A stretch of 64,000 nt of DNA from Geomobilibacter sp964431365 (GCA_964431365.1 CAYSJJ010000005.1:33127-97126), one strand, 5' to 3'. Positions 6,858 through 15,211 are shown, counted from the stretch's first letter. Notes: generated by a model not told the origin, from the sequence alone. A program made the numbers and translations.

Positions 6858-8069
6858 TCATCTCTCACCCTTCACGCAGACGGCATATTTGAGATAACGC
6901 CCCTCCGGGAAGGTGACCGGGTAGGGGAAGTCCTCCGGCTGACCGGCCAGGGTGATGACGCGCAGATCGCTGCCGGCCTGGAGCGCGCCGCGACGTAACT
7001 CCTTCAGGTAGTCCGCCACCTCGACCTTCTGGTGGTTGGACGAGGCGATCAGAAGCCCCCCCGCCGGCAGCAGCGGGAGCGCGGCAGCCACCAGCTCTGC
7101 GGTTCCCCCCCGGGTGGTGAAACGGCTCTTGGTCGTGGTGGAAAACGAGGGGGGATCCATGAGGACGACGTCGTACCGTTTTCCCCCCCGGGCCAGATCC
7201 GCAAGCACGGCCAGGCAGTCGCCGACGACGAATTCGTGGCGTTTCGGGTTGAGCCGATTGGCGCCGAAGTTGGCCCTCCCCCAGTCGGTGTAGCCTGGCG
7301 AGGCGTCAACGCTGGTCACCAGGGTTGCCCCGGCCGACGCGGCCGCCACCGAGAAAGCGGCGGTGTAGGAAAAGAGGTTCAGCACCCGCTTGCCGTGTAC
7401 CCTGGCCATCAGGTCGCGGCGGTTCCGGCGCTGGTCCAGGAACAGGCCGGTGTTGAGACCCCGCTCCATGCTCACCAGGAACTGCAGGCCGTTCTCCCGC
7501 ACCGTGAGCGGGTCCGGCGCGGCTGAGCCGGCCAGGAGCCGGCCGTACCTCTTGGTCTCGCTTACCGCCTCCAGTTCCCGCGTTTTCTGGGGACGGGTCT
7601 TTTCGTAGATCCCGGCCGGTGCGAGCAGATCCTGCAGCACCCGGGTAACGTTCTGCAGGTGCGGTCGCCACCCTGCGGAGTAGAGCTGCAGGAGGAGGTA
7701 ATCACCGTACCGGTCGACGGTCAGGCCAGGGAGACCGTCCCCTTCGCCGTTCACCAGGCGGTAGGCGTCCGTATCACCCAGGTCGGCGTGGTTGCGGCGG
7801 AGTTCGATGGCCGGCTCCAGCCTCTTCCTGAGCCAGGTCGGGTCGAGACGGAGGCGTTCCCTTGAGAGGACGCGGGCAACGATCCGGTCCGTCGGATCGA
7901 GCAGGGCCGTGGCGAGAAAGCGGCCGCCGGTATCGGTCAGTTCGACCAGTTGGCCCGCCGTACCTGCCGGCCACCGTTTGGTGTAGGCGTCGGCAATGAT
8001 CCACGGATGCCCCAGTTCCAGCATCCTGACACTCTCAGGGCCGACGATCCAGCCACTACCTTGTTTCAT
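6858..8069 (-). CDS. RlmI-type class I SAM-dependent rRNA methyltransferase
   Basis: A 403-residue protein with an N-terminal PUA-like domain (HPWIIADAY, GQLVELTDTGGRFLATALLDP) and a C-terminal Rossmann methyltransferase domain. The SAM motif is VLNLFSYTAAFSVAAASAGA followed by VTSVDAS; the catalytic/proline motif is LMDPPSF. This layout is that of RlmI (23S rRNA m5C1962) and relatives. The segment MERGLNTGLFLDQRRNR is also typical. The start at 8069 has GAGAGG 5 nt upstream; upstream in-frame codons would run through its promoter. The exact target base is inferred from the family only. Confidence 0.85.
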   Translation of the reverse strand: MKQGSGWIVGPESVRMLELGHPWIIADAYTKRWPAGTAGQLVELTDTGGRFLATALLDPTDRIVARVLSRERLRLDPTWLRKRLEPAIELRRNHADLGDTDAYRLVNGEGDGLPGLTVDRYGDYLLLQLYSAGWRPHLQNVTRVLQDLLAPAGIYEKTRPQKTRELEAVSETKRYGRLLAGSAAPDPLTVRENGLQFLVSMERGLNTGLFLDQRRNRRDLMARVHGKRVLNLFSYTAAFSVAAASAGATLVTSVDASPGYTDWGRANFGANRLNPKRHEFVVGDCLAVLADLARGGKRYDVVLMDPPSFSTTTKSRFTTRGGTAELVAAALPLLPAGGLLIASSNHQKVEVADYLKELRRGALQAGSDLRVITLAGQPEDFPYPVTFPEGRYLKYAVCVKGER

Positions 8070-8127
8070 GGGAACCTCTCGGGTGCGAAGCGGGCTTTGC
8101 GCCCTGATAGCAGAAATACAGACCTGT

Positions 8128-8156
8128 TTTATACAATGAAAGCCCTGCTCGCACAA
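8128..8156 (-). promoter_or_regulatory. Sigma-70 promoter for the RlmI-type gene and yciH
   Basis: The minus strand reads TTGTGC, a 17-nt spacer and TATAAA, about 60 nt upstream of the methyltransferase start. The -10 box is 5 of 6. Confidence 0.6.
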
Positions 8157-8274
8157 TCGACGTTTATCGGTCCCGCTGGATCGCTGCCGCGGCTCTTCAT
8201 GAGAAATGGAAGTTTTCGCTCAATGGACGCGTTACTTCGGGTATACTTTTCGAAACTTCCGGTGGAGGTGTTCC

Positions 8275-10299
8275 ATGTCCGCAACCGTTCGCCGTTCAGT
8301 CTGCCCCTACGATTGCCCCGATGCCTGCGGTATGCTGGTCACCGTCGAAGAGGGGCGCGCCGTCCGCGTTGCCGGGGACCCTGACCACCCCTACACGCGG
8401 GGACTCCTCTGTCCGAAGATGAACCGGTATGAGCGGACCGTCCATTCGCCGCGGCGGCTCACCACGCCACTGCTGCGCCGCGGCGCAAAGGGGGAGGGGG
8501 AGTTCGTCCCCATTCCCTGGGACGAGGCGGTTCAGCGGATCTGCAGCCGGTGGCAGGAACTGATCGCTTCCTTCGGGGCCGAATGCATCCTCCCCTATTC
8601 CTATGCCGGTACCATGGGGCTGGTGCAGAGGAATAGCGGCCACCCCTTTTTCCATCGCCTCGGCGCCTCGCGGCTGGATCGGACCATCTGTTCGCCTGCC
8701 AAGGATGCCGGCTGGAAGGCTGTCATGGGGGAGACGCCCGGGGTGGACCCGGGCGAAATGGGGGAGAGTGACCTGATCATCCTCTGGGGGATCAACGCCG
8801 TGGCCACCAGCATCCACTGCCAGCGGGATGCCCAGGAGGCCCGGCGACGCGGTGCCAGGGTATGGGCGATCGACACCTGGCGGACCCCGACGCTGGAGGC
8901 CGCCGACGAGGCGTTCCTGGTCAGGCCGGGAGGGGACGGGGCTCTGGCCCTGGGCATGATGCACGTGCTGGTTCGCGAGGGGCTGGTGGATTCTTCCTTT
9001 ATCCGTGACAACGTCCTCGGCTTCGAAGAGTTCAGTGCGAAGGTCCTGCCGGAGTGCTCGCCTGATTCGATGGCGCCGGCATGCGGCGTGGCGGCTGCGG
9101 ATATCCAGCGGCTGGCGCGAGGCTACGCCGCCTCGCAGGCCCCGTTCATCCGCCTGGGGAGCGGCCTTACCCGTTACGGCAACGGCGCCATGACCGTCCG
9201 GACCATCGCCTGCCTGCCTGCCCTGGTCGGCGCCTGGCAGCGCCCCGGTGGGGGGCTTCTCTGTGGCACGTCCACTGGCCCGGCCTTCCCGCTCGCCCGC
9301 CTGCTGCGGGAGGACTTCATCACCAAGCCGACCCGGCTGGTGAACATGAACCGCCTGGGCGAGGCCCTTACCCTGCTGGGCGATCCACCGGTCATGTCCT
9401 TGTACGTCTACCACTCCAACCCGGCGTCCATCACGCCGGACCAGAACGCAGTGATACAGGGGCTTTTGCGCCCCGATCTCTTCACCGTGGTCCACGAGCG
9501 GTTCCTGACCGACACGGCCCGCTACGCCGACATCGTGCTGCCGGCAACCTCGTCCCTTGAGCATCCGGACCTCTACCGGAGTTACGGCACCTACGTGGCC
9601 CAGCGCGCAGCTGCAGTCATTCCGCCGGTGGGGGAGTCCCGGGCCAACTGGGAGCTTTTCGCTCTCCTGGCCAAGGGGATGGGGTGGGATGAGCCCTTCT
9701 TCCATCAGTCAGCGGACGAACTGATCGAGCTCCTGATCGATCAGGATACTGCCTGGCGCGGGCCGGCCGAGAACTGCAGCCTGCGGCGTGGCGAACCGGT
9801 TGGACTGACGGCACCGACGAGTGCCAGAGGGGAGTGGCAGACCCCTTCCGGGAGGATCGAGATCCGGAACGACCGTGAGCCGCATCCGCTCCCCTGCCTC
9901 CTCAGACCCCACGCTGCCGGCGACGGTCTCCCGCTCCTCCTGCAGTCGGCGCCGACCCCGTTCGCCCTGAACGCCTCGTTTTACGAACGGGACGATCTGC
10001 GCGAGAAGCAGGGGTGCATGGTGCTCATGATGAATCCGGCCGACGCCGCATCCCGCGGTCTGTCCGACGGGGAGCAGGTCGTGGCCGGCAACCAGGTGGG
10101 GGAGGCGCGGTTCACCCTGAAGATCAGCGATCGGGTGCCGGCCGGAACGGTGGTGACCGAAGGGGTCTGGTGGGGGGAGTTCATCCCCGGCAGGCGCGGG
10201 GTCAACAGACTTACGTCACAGCGGCTGACCGACCGGGGGAACGGCAGCACGCTGTACGACGTGGCGGTGGATGTCTGGAAGCAGGTTGACGGTATCTAG
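8275..10299 (+). CDS. Cytoplasmic molybdopterin (bis-MGD) oxidoreductase, DMSO reductase superfamily
   Basis: A 674-residue single-subunit-looking enzyme. The N-terminus has a four-Cys [4Fe-4S] motif (CPYDCPDAC and LLCPKMNRYERTVHSP). The central part has the molybdopterin domain (DLIILWGINAVATSIH, VWAIDTWRTPTLEAAD, GGDGALALGMMHVL). The C-terminal ~110 residues are the dinucleotide-binding domain (MVLMMNPADAASRGLSDGEQV). There is no twin-arginine signal, so it should stay in the cytoplasm. The start at 8275 has GGAGGTG just upstream; a TATACT box at 8242-8247 lies in front without a convincing -35. No ferredoxin or membrane subunit is adjacent. The substrate is unknown. Confidence 0.85.
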   Translation: MSATVRRSVCPYDCPDACGMLVTVEEGRAVRVAGDPDHPYTRGLLCPKMNRYERTVHSPRRLTTPLLRRGAKGEGEFVPIPWDEAVQRICSRWQELIASFGAECILPYSYAGTMGLVQRNSGHPFFHRLGASRLDRTICSPAKDAGWKAVMGETPGVDPGEMGESDLIILWGINAVATSIHCQRDAQEARRRGARVWAIDTWRTPTLEAADEAFLVRPGGDGALALGMMHVLVREGLVDSSFIRDNVLGFEEFSAKVLPECSPDSMAPACGVAAADIQRLARGYAASQAPFIRLGSGLTRYGNGAMTVRTIACLPALVGAWQRPGGGLLCGTSTGPAFPLARLLREDFITKPTRLVNMNRLGEALTLLGDPPVMSLYVYHSNPASITPDQNAVIQGLLRPDLFTVVHERFLTDTARYADIVLPATSSLEHPDLYRSYGTYVAQRAAAVIPPVGESRANWELFALLAKGMGWDEPFFHQSADELIELLIDQDTAWRGPAENCSLRRGEPVGLTAPTSARGEWQTPSGRIEIRNDREPHPLPCLLRPHAAGDGLPLLLQSAPTPFALNASFYERDDLREKQGCMVLMMNPADAASRGLSDGEQVVAGNQVGEARFTLKISDRVPAGTVVTEGVWWGEFIPGRRGVNRLTSQRLTDRGNGSTLYDVAVDVWKQVDGI

Positions 10300-10328
10300 C
10301 CGCCGCAGGAGATGCGTCAGGTCTCAGC

Positions 10329-10919
10329 TCACGAAACCACCACGCCGCCGGAAACGACAAACTTGACCGCCTCCTCGACGGTCATGCCGCTGTCGCAGAC
10401 GTCGGCCTCGCGGAAGAAGAGGGCGAATCCCGAGGTGGGATTGGGCATGGTCGGCACGTAGACCACCAGCAGCCGTTCGCCGTCGCGCTCCACCTCGGCG
10501 GTAACAAAACCGACGGCGCGTACCCCCGGTCGGGGCCATTCGACGAGGACGGCCCGCCGGTAGGAGCTCTTCCCCTCGCTGAACACCTTCATCAGCTGCT
10601 TGCTGGATGTGTAGATGGAGTTGACCAGGGGGATGCGCGAGAGGATTTCGTCCCCCCAATGGAGGAATTGGGTTCCCAGCACGTTGGTGGCCACCAGGCC
10701 GGTGAGGTAGATGACGATTGCGCCGGTGATCATGCCAAGGCCGGGGAAGTGGGTCTCTCGGTGACTGATGGCGCTGAAGAGGGTGTCCAGGTAGGCACCG
10801 AGGATGCCGTCGGCGAAATTGAAGAGGAATTTGAGGATGAAGATGGTGATCCCCAGCGGGATCACTACAAACAAGCCGGCAAAGAATTTTCCTTTCAGGT
10901 GGTTGACGACGCTTTCCAT
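10329..10919 (-). CDS. DUF502 family membrane protein
   Basis: A 196-residue protein with two N-terminal membrane spans (about residues 8-28 and 50-75) and a soluble C-terminal domain. It has the DUF502 landmarks: GLGMITGAIVIYLTGLVATN, IPLVNSIYTSSKQLMKVF, and a closing VYVPTMPNPTSGFALFF segment. The function of the family is not established. The start at 10919 follows GGGGGA by 8 nt; the open frame reaches 11030, but that part overlaps the ATP synthase terminator. It is convergent with the oxidoreductase and downstream of the atp operon. Confidence 0.85.
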   Translation of the reverse strand: MESVVNHLKGKFFAGLFVVIPLGITIFILKFLFNFADGILGAYLDTLFSAISHRETHFPGLGMITGAIVIYLTGLVATNVLGTQFLHWGDEILSRIPLVNSIYTSSKQLMKVFSEGKSSYRRAVLVEWPRPGVRAVGFVTAEVERDGERLLVVYVPTMPNPTSGFALFFREADVCDSGMTVEEAVKFVVSGGVVVS

Positions 10920-11004
10920 AACCGCTTCCCCCATGTGGAACGTTTTTGCCGAGCATACTCCGTCCCGGGTCGATGTCAACGTTCGGCGACGGAGCTCCAT
11001 AACG

Positions 11005-11037
11005 AAAAAAGGGTGCGCCTGACGGCACACCCTTTTT
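11005..11037 (-). terminator. Intrinsic terminator of the atpZIBE operon
   Basis: The minus strand forms a 9-bp stem (GGGTGTGCC against GGCGCACCC, GTCA loop) followed by TTTTTT. The complementary A-run means it could also work rightward. It lies 25-57 nt past the atpE stop. Confidence 0.85.
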
Positions 11038-11061
11038 GTTCTTCACCAAGGTAAAAGCTGA

Positions 11062-11337
11062 TTACTTGGCAACCGTCTTGGCCAGCTCGACGGCGATGTC
11101 CTTGTAGGGGTTGGCGAACAGGATGATCAGGGCGACAACCAGGACGTAGATGGCGAGGGACTCGATCATGGCGAGACCGATCATCATGGTGGTCAGGATT
11201 TTGCCGGAAGCGCCCGGGTTGCGGGAAACGCCTTCAACGGCGCTCTTGACGGCGAGACCCTGGCCGAGGCCGGTACCGAATGCACCGATCGCCATACCGA
11301 AACCTGCTGCCAGCATGCACATTGTGAAAAAGCCCAT
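11062..11337 (-). CDS. atpE: ATP synthase F0 subunit c
   Basis: A 91-residue hairpin of two membrane helices that forms the rotor ring of F1F0 ATP synthase. Helix 1 carries the Gly-rich packing motif and Q26 (GLGQGLAVK); the polar loop is SRNPGA; helix 2 carries the ion-binding Glu59 in MIESLAIY. Q26, E59, S60 and Y64 line up without gaps with Q32, E65, S66 and Y70 of the Na+-binding Ilyobacter ring, although Pro28 and Thr67 are replaced by Thr22 and Leu61. The start has AAGGAG 7 nt upstream. It is the last gene of the F0 operon. Confidence 0.95.
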   Translation of the reverse strand: MGFFTMCMLAAGFGMAIGAFGTGLGQGLAVKSAVEGVSRNPGASGKILTTMMIGLAMIESLAIYVLVVALIILFANPYKDIAVELAKTVAK

Positions 11338-11400
11338 GTTTTTTCTCCTTCTGCGGTTTTTATAATTTTCCTAAACAGTATAGGAAAAGCGAATATGTGA

Positions 11401-12090
11401 TTAGTGTGCTTCTTCCAGCGAGCCCTGGATGTAGATCATTGCCAGGAGCATGAAGACGAATGCCTGGATGAACGATACCAGGACCCCCATCAGCATCATC
11501 GGGAGCGGCACCAGGAACGGGGCCAGGGCGAAGAAGATCATCAGAACCAGTTCGTGGCCGTTCATGTTGCCGAAGAGACGCAGCGACAGCGAAAGGGGCC
11601 GCGACAGGTGGCCGATGATCTCGATGAAGAACATCAGCGGAGCCAGCCACCAGATGGGGCCGGTGAAGTGGTGGAAGTAATGGATGCCGTGCTCCTTGAT
11701 CCCGACCACGTGGGTGGAGAGGAACACCACTACCGCACACGCCGCCGTCGTGTTCAGGTTGGCGGTCGGGGGGTAGAAGCCGGGAACCAGTCCGATCAGG
11801 TTGGAAACGAGGATGAAGAGTGCCAGGGTGGCGATGAGCGGGAAGTAGCCACGACCCTTTTCACCCATGGTCTCGTTGATCATGTTCTCGATGCCGCCGA
11901 TCACCACTTCCATGAAGTTCTGCATGCCGGAGGGGACAGATTTCAGGCCGCTGGTGGCCAAGAGCGAGACAACCAGCAGCAGGGCCATGATCAGCCAGGT
12001 GTAGGCGATTGCATCCGCACCGGCCGATGAAATGTGCAGCGGCTCGAGCAGTTTGCGAAAGAACTCCAGGAACAATAATGGATGGACCAT
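11401..12090 (-). CDS. atpB: ATP synthase F0 subunit a
   Basis: A 229-residue polytopic membrane protein, the stator part of the ion channel in F0. The essential Arg sits in SLSLRLFGNMNGHE, and the C-terminal helix has QAFVFMLLAMIYI, both characteristic of subunit a. The start at 12090 follows GGGAGGA by 8 nt; the frame is open to 12198 but those codons overlap atpI. Upstream is atpI (6 bp away) and downstream atpE. Confidence 0.94.
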   Translation of the reverse strand: MVHPLLFLEFFRKLLEPLHISSAGADAIAYTWLIMALLLVVSLLATSGLKSVPSGMQNFMEVVIGGIENMINETMGEKGRGYFPLIATLALFILVSNLIGLVPGFYPPTANLNTTAACAVVVFLSTHVVGIKEHGIHYFHHFTGPIWWLAPLMFFIEIIGHLSRPLSLSLRLFGNMNGHELVLMIFFALAPFLVPLPMMLMGVLVSFIQAFVFMLLAMIYIQGSLEEAH

Positions 12091-12095
12091 CTTTT

Positions 12096-12479
12096 CTATC
12101 CTCCCGAACGGTTCGCCGCCAGGTATGCGGCGACCGCTATGATATTCAGAACCAGTACGGATAAACCGAGTAACAACCCGTAAACATCGACCCCCCACAC
12201 AGCAATGAGCAGGTAAATGGCTACCCCCTGGAGTGTCAGCCTGAGCAGGTAGCGGAGCTGGGCAAAACGCGCCGCCTGACGTGCTTCCAGGTTAAGGGCT
12301 CTTGCCAGGATACTTCTGAGCCAGGTGAAGTTGGCGAGAGAGAGCAACCCTCCGGCCAGCACACCGGCCGTGAACGATGGGGTTGCAAACGGCAGGCTGC
12401 CGAGAACCAGCACCAACAGTAGTATCCACCCGCCGCGGATCAAGAGGGCGGGGAGTTTTTCGTCATGCATCAGGGTCAC
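12096..12479 (-). CDS. atpI: ATP synthase subunit I
   Basis: A 127-residue protein with four predicted membrane helices, placed between atpZ and atpB as AtpI usually is. AtpI helps c-ring assembly. The sequence itself is weakly conserved (GGLLSLANFTWLRSIL, LLLGLSVLVLNIIAVAAYL); position in the operon carries most of the weight. The start is taken as GTG at 12479, which overlaps the atpZ stop by 17 bp and has AAGGG about 8 nt upstream. An ATG at 12470 is possible but lacks a well-placed ribosome site. Confidence 0.8.
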   Translation of the reverse strand: MTLMHDEKLPALLIRGGWILLLVLVLGSLPFATPSFTAGVLAGGLLSLANFTWLRSILARALNLEARQAARFAQLRYLLRLTLQGVAIYLLIAVWGVDVYGLLLGLSVLVLNIIAVAAYLAANRSGG

Positions 12480-12702
12480 GGTCGCCCTTCTTGATCTCCC
12501 TGCCGGCTATGACGTAAATGTTGCGGAAGCCGGCAGCAATGCCAATGAAGAGAAAGATGAAGAAAAACCAGGGGGCCGTGCCCAACCACTTGTCCAACTG
12601 GAGACCGATGAAAACGCCGATGGCAATGGCCACGACCACCGAGATCCCCATGCTGGAGATCATCCCCAGCGTTCCCAACAGGTTTTTTTTCTCTTTATCC
12701 AT
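12463..12702 (-). CDS. atpZ: AtpZ/AtpI-family protein, first gene of the F0 operon
   Basis: A 79-residue protein with two membrane spans: GISVVVAIAIGVFIGLQLD, then a short WLGTAPWFFF turn and IFLFIGIAAGFRNIYV. The DKWLGTAPWF turn and the GFRNIY ending are hallmarks of the AtpZ family. In Bacillus, AtpZ and AtpI together affect divalent cation supply and synthase assembly. The ATG at 12702 has no strong ribosome site, only a GCGGCTG stretch; a GC-rich hairpin lies just upstream in the leader. Confidence 0.85.
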   Translation of the reverse strand: MDKEKKNLLGTLGMISSMGISVVVAIAIGVFIGLQLDKWLGTAPWFFFIFLFIGIAAGFRNIYVIAGREIKKGDRDPDA

Positions 12703-12720
12703 CCGTGACAGCCGCTTTCT

Positions 12721-12740
12721 GCCGCCCTGGTCAGGGCGGC
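12721..12740 (-). other. GC-rich hairpin in the atpZ leader
   Basis: GCCGCCCTG and CAGGGCGGC form a perfect 9-bp stem with a 2-nt loop, 18-37 nt upstream of the atpZ start and downstream of the predicted transcription start. It could affect translation of atpZ or mark a processing site. Confidence 0.5.
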
Positions 12741-12754
12741 ACGAAAACTCACGC

Positions 12755-12783
12755 TAGATAGCATACACGACCCTGCCTGTCAA
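12755..12783 (-). promoter_or_regulatory. Sigma-70 promoter of the atpZ-atpI-atpB-atpE operon
   Basis: The minus strand has TTGACA, a 17-nt spacer and TATCTA. It lies in the gap between hemL and atpZ, 53 nt upstream of the atpZ start. One of the best-matching promoters in the window. Confidence 0.8.
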
Positions 12784-12801
12784 CCGAAAACGGCTTTTTT
12801 C

Positions 12802-14085
12802 TTACAGGGATTTGAAGCTTTTTGCCGCTGCCGCGATGGTCCGATCCAGGTCGGCGTCGGTGTGGGCGACGGATACGAAAGCGGTCTCGAATTGTGAGGG
12901 AGCCAGGTAAATCCCCTCGGCCAGCATCAGGCGGAAGTATTTGGCAAAGGCAGTCGTGTCGCAGGTGGCTGCGCTGTCCCAGTCGTGCACCTCGTTCCTG
13001 GTGAAGAAGGCGCAGAACATGCTCCCCACACGGGTCGAGTAGAGCGGGAAGTTCGCGTCCCTGGCAGCCTTGGCGATGCCGTCGGCCACGTAGGCGCTCT
13101 TCGCTTCCAACTCCTTGTAGAAGCCCGGACGCTGGAGGAGTTTGAGCGTGGCGATGCCGGCAGCCATGGCCAGGGGGTTGCCGGAGAGGGTGCCGGCCTG
13201 GTAGACGCCGCCTGACGGGGAAAGGAGCGACATGATCTCTTTCTTCCCGCCGAACGCGCCGACCGGAAGACCGCCGCCGATGATCTTCCCCAGGGTGGTC
13301 ATGTCGGGTGTGACGCCGTACAGTTCCTGAGCGCCGCCGTAGGCAACCCGAAACCCGCACATCACTTCGTCGAAGATCAGGACGATCCCCTCGTCGGTGC
13401 AGAGCGTGCGGAGTCCCTCCAGAAAACCGGGGGCAGGGGGGACGGTCCCCATGTTGCCGGCGATCGGCTCGACGATGATACAGGCGATCTGCCCCTTGTT
13501 CTCGCCGATGAGTGTCTTGACCGACGCCAGGTCGTTGTAGGTGGCGGTCAGGGTGTGCTTGGCAAAGTCCTGGGGGACGCCCGGCGAGTCCGGTACCCCG
13601 AAGGTGGCTGCGCCGGAGCCTGCCTTGACCAGCAGGGCATCCGAGTGCCCGTGGTAGCAGCCGGAGAACTTCATGATTTTGTCTCGTCCGGTATAGCCTC
13701 TGGCCAGGCGGATGGCGCTCATGGTCGCCTCGGTGCCGGAGCTCACCATCCTGACCATCTCGATGGAGGGGACCGCATCGATCACCATCTGCGCCAGGGT
13801 GATCTCCATCTCGGTCGGCGCGCCGAAGCTGCTTCCCTTGTCAAGGGCGGCCTTTACGGCGGCAATCACCTCGGGATGGCAATGGCCGACGATCATGGGG
13901 CCCCAGGAACCGACATAATCTATATATGCGTTGCCGTCCGCATCATAGATTCTGGCGCCGGCAGCGTGGTCGATGAATAGCGGGTCCGCGCCGACCGACT
14001 TGAATGCCCGGACAGGCGAGTTGACACCGCCAGGAATGACGTTCTTTGCTTCAGCGAATAGTGTTGCGGAACGGGTGGTCGACAT
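12802..14085 (-). CDS. hemL: Glutamate-1-semialdehyde 2,1-aminomutase
   Basis: A 427-residue PLP enzyme that turns glutamate-1-semialdehyde into 5-aminolevulinate in the C5 pathway to haem. Length fits the family. Visible landmarks are the N-terminal VIPGGVNSPVRAFKSVG, SSGTEATMSAIRLARG, FSGCYHGHSDALL, the PLP aspartate in VLIFDEVMCGFR, and the Schiff-base Lys in TLGKIIGGGLPVGAFGG. GGAGG lies 5-6 nt upstream of the ATG. Haem demand is high in a cytochrome-rich organism. It is followed by the atp operon, which has its own promoter. Confidence 0.96.
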   Translation of the reverse strand: MSTTRSATLFAEAKNVIPGGVNSPVRAFKSVGADPLFIDHAAGARIYDADGNAYIDYVGSWGPMIVGHCHPEVIAAVKAALDKGSSFGAPTEMEITLAQMVIDAVPSIEMVRMVSSGTEATMSAIRLARGYTGRDKIMKFSGCYHGHSDALLVKAGSGAATFGVPDSPGVPQDFAKHTLTATYNDLASVKTLIGENKGQIACIIVEPIAGNMGTVPPAPGFLEGLRTLCTDEGIVLIFDEVMCGFRVAYGGAQELYGVTPDMTTLGKIIGGGLPVGAFGGKKEIMSLLSPSGGVYQAGTLSGNPLAMAAGIATLKLLQRPGFYKELEAKSAYVADGIAKAARDANFPLYSTRVGSMFCAFFTRNEVHDWDSAATCDTTAFAKYFRLMLAEGIYLAPSQFETAFVSVAHTDADLDRTIAAAAKSFKSL

Positions 14086-14232
14086 GGGAGCCTCCGGGAA
14101 CAGTGTTTTATTAATATTCCATTAATCTGGGCGGATGGTAGCACACCTCATGAGGGAGTTTCAAGCGTGTAAGGGGCTTGAATATAAGGGAGTGCCTGTG
14201 AAGATGATGAAGATGAGAAAAAATTTTTATAC

Positions 14233-14261
14233 TTGACATCAAGTGGTAAAAAGCATAATGT
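14233..14261 (+). promoter_or_regulatory. Putative promoter region of the nuo operon
   Basis: TTGACA at 14233-14238 is followed by CATAAT (14254-14259, 15-nt spacer) or TAATGT (14256-14261, 17-nt spacer). It lies about 90-120 nt upstream of nuoA. Confidence 0.6.
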
Positions 14262-14271
14262 TCGCTCGATT

Positions 14272-14317
14272 GTATACAGTATACGTGCCCCTGTAGCGCC
14301 GATTGATAGGCGTATAC
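14272..14317 (+). promoter_or_regulatory. Three GTATAC palindromes upstream of nuoA
   Basis: GTATAC occurs at 14272-14277, 14279-14284 and 14312-14317. The first two form TGTATACAGTATAC, resembling operators of GntR-family repressors. They fall just downstream of the likely transcription start, a good place for a repressor. The regulator is unknown. Confidence 0.35.
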
Positions 14318-14351
14318 ATAAATGGGACGTCTGGAACGGAGGAAGACAACT

Positions 14352-14708
14352 ATGCTTGGAGCGTACCTGCCGATAATCGTCCTCGTGGCAATAGCCGCGC
14401 TCTTCGGTCTCGGGTCGATCATCTTGTCGACACTCATCGGGCAGAAGAAGCCGTCGGTGGTGAAGATGCAGCCGTACGAGTGCGGTTGCGAGCCCGTGGG
14501 GAGTGCGCGGGAGCGGTTCTCGATCAAGTTCTACCTGATCGCCATGCTCTTCATCCTGTTCGATATTGAAGCCGTGTTCCTCTATCCCTGGGCCATACTC
14601 TTCAAGCGCCTCGGCGTGTTCGGCCTGGTTGAGATGGGGGTCTTCATCGTCATCCTCTTTGTTGGATATATTTATGTATGGAAAAAAGGAGCCTTGGAAT
14701 GGGAGTAG
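14352..14708 (+). CDS. nuoA: NADH-quinone oxidoreductase subunit A
   Basis: A 118-residue membrane protein with three helices. The conserved loop is MQPYECGCEPVGSARERFSI, followed by KFYLIAMLFILFDIEAVFLYPWA (shown here only as landmarks KFYLIAM and FDIEAVFLYPW), both diagnostic of NuoA. It sits near the quinone chamber of complex I. The start at 14352 follows GGAGGA by 8 nt; an in-frame codon at 14322 would add 10 residues without a ribosome site. It overlaps nuoB by 10 bp and begins the 14-gene nuo operon. Confidence 0.95.
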   Translation: MLGAYLPIIVLVAIAALFGLGSIILSTLIGQKKPSVVKMQPYECGCEPVGSARERFSIKFYLIAMLFILFDIEAVFLYPWAILFKRLGVFGLVEMGVFIVILFVGYIYVWKKGALEWE

Positions 14709-15211
14709 GACAGCCGCTGGGCGATAACGTTATCACTGCGTCCCTGGATGGCCTGGTCAACTGGGCCAGGAAGTCTTCCATCTGGCCGATGACCTTCGGT
14801 TTGGCCTGCTGCGCCATCGAGATGATGGCCACCGGTGCAGCGCACAACGACCTCGACCGTTTCGGCATCATCTTCCGTGCGTCGCCGCGGCAGGCGGACT
14901 GCATCATCATTGCCGGCACCGTGACCAAGAAGATGCTGCCGGTAATCAAGACCGTGTATGAGCAGATGCCCGAGCCCAAGTGGGTTGTCGCCATGGGGGC
15001 CTGTGCCTGTTCCGGCGGTATTTTCGACACCTATAGCGTGGTTCAGGGGATCGATGAGGCCCTGCCGGTCGATGTGTACATTCCCGGCTGCCCGCCGCGT
15101 CCCGAGGCGCTGCTCTACGGGCTCATGAAGCTGCAGGACAAGATCATGAACGACAAGAACTCGTTCGGATCATCCCTCGGCTTCGGCGAACGCGTCGAGT
15201 CCGCCGCTTAG
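14699..15211 (+). CDS. nuoB: NADH-quinone oxidoreductase subunit B
   Basis: A 170-residue peripheral-arm subunit that carries the terminal [4Fe-4S] cluster N2. Its ligands are visible as the Cys pair in FGLACCAIEMM, the Cys in GACACSGG and the Cys in IPGCPPRPE. The start at 14699 has AAGGAG about 9 nt upstream and overlaps the nuoA stop, which suggests coupled translation; the frame is open from 14678 but that would extend further into nuoA. Confidence 0.95.
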   Translation: MGVGQPLGDNVITASLDGLVNWARKSSIWPMTFGLACCAIEMMATGAAHNDLDRFGIIFRASPRQADCIIIAGTVTKKMLPVIKTVYEQMPEPKWVVAMGACACSGGIFDTYSVVQGIDEALPVDVYIPGCPPRPEALLYGLMKLQDKIMNDKNSFGSSLGFGERVESAA

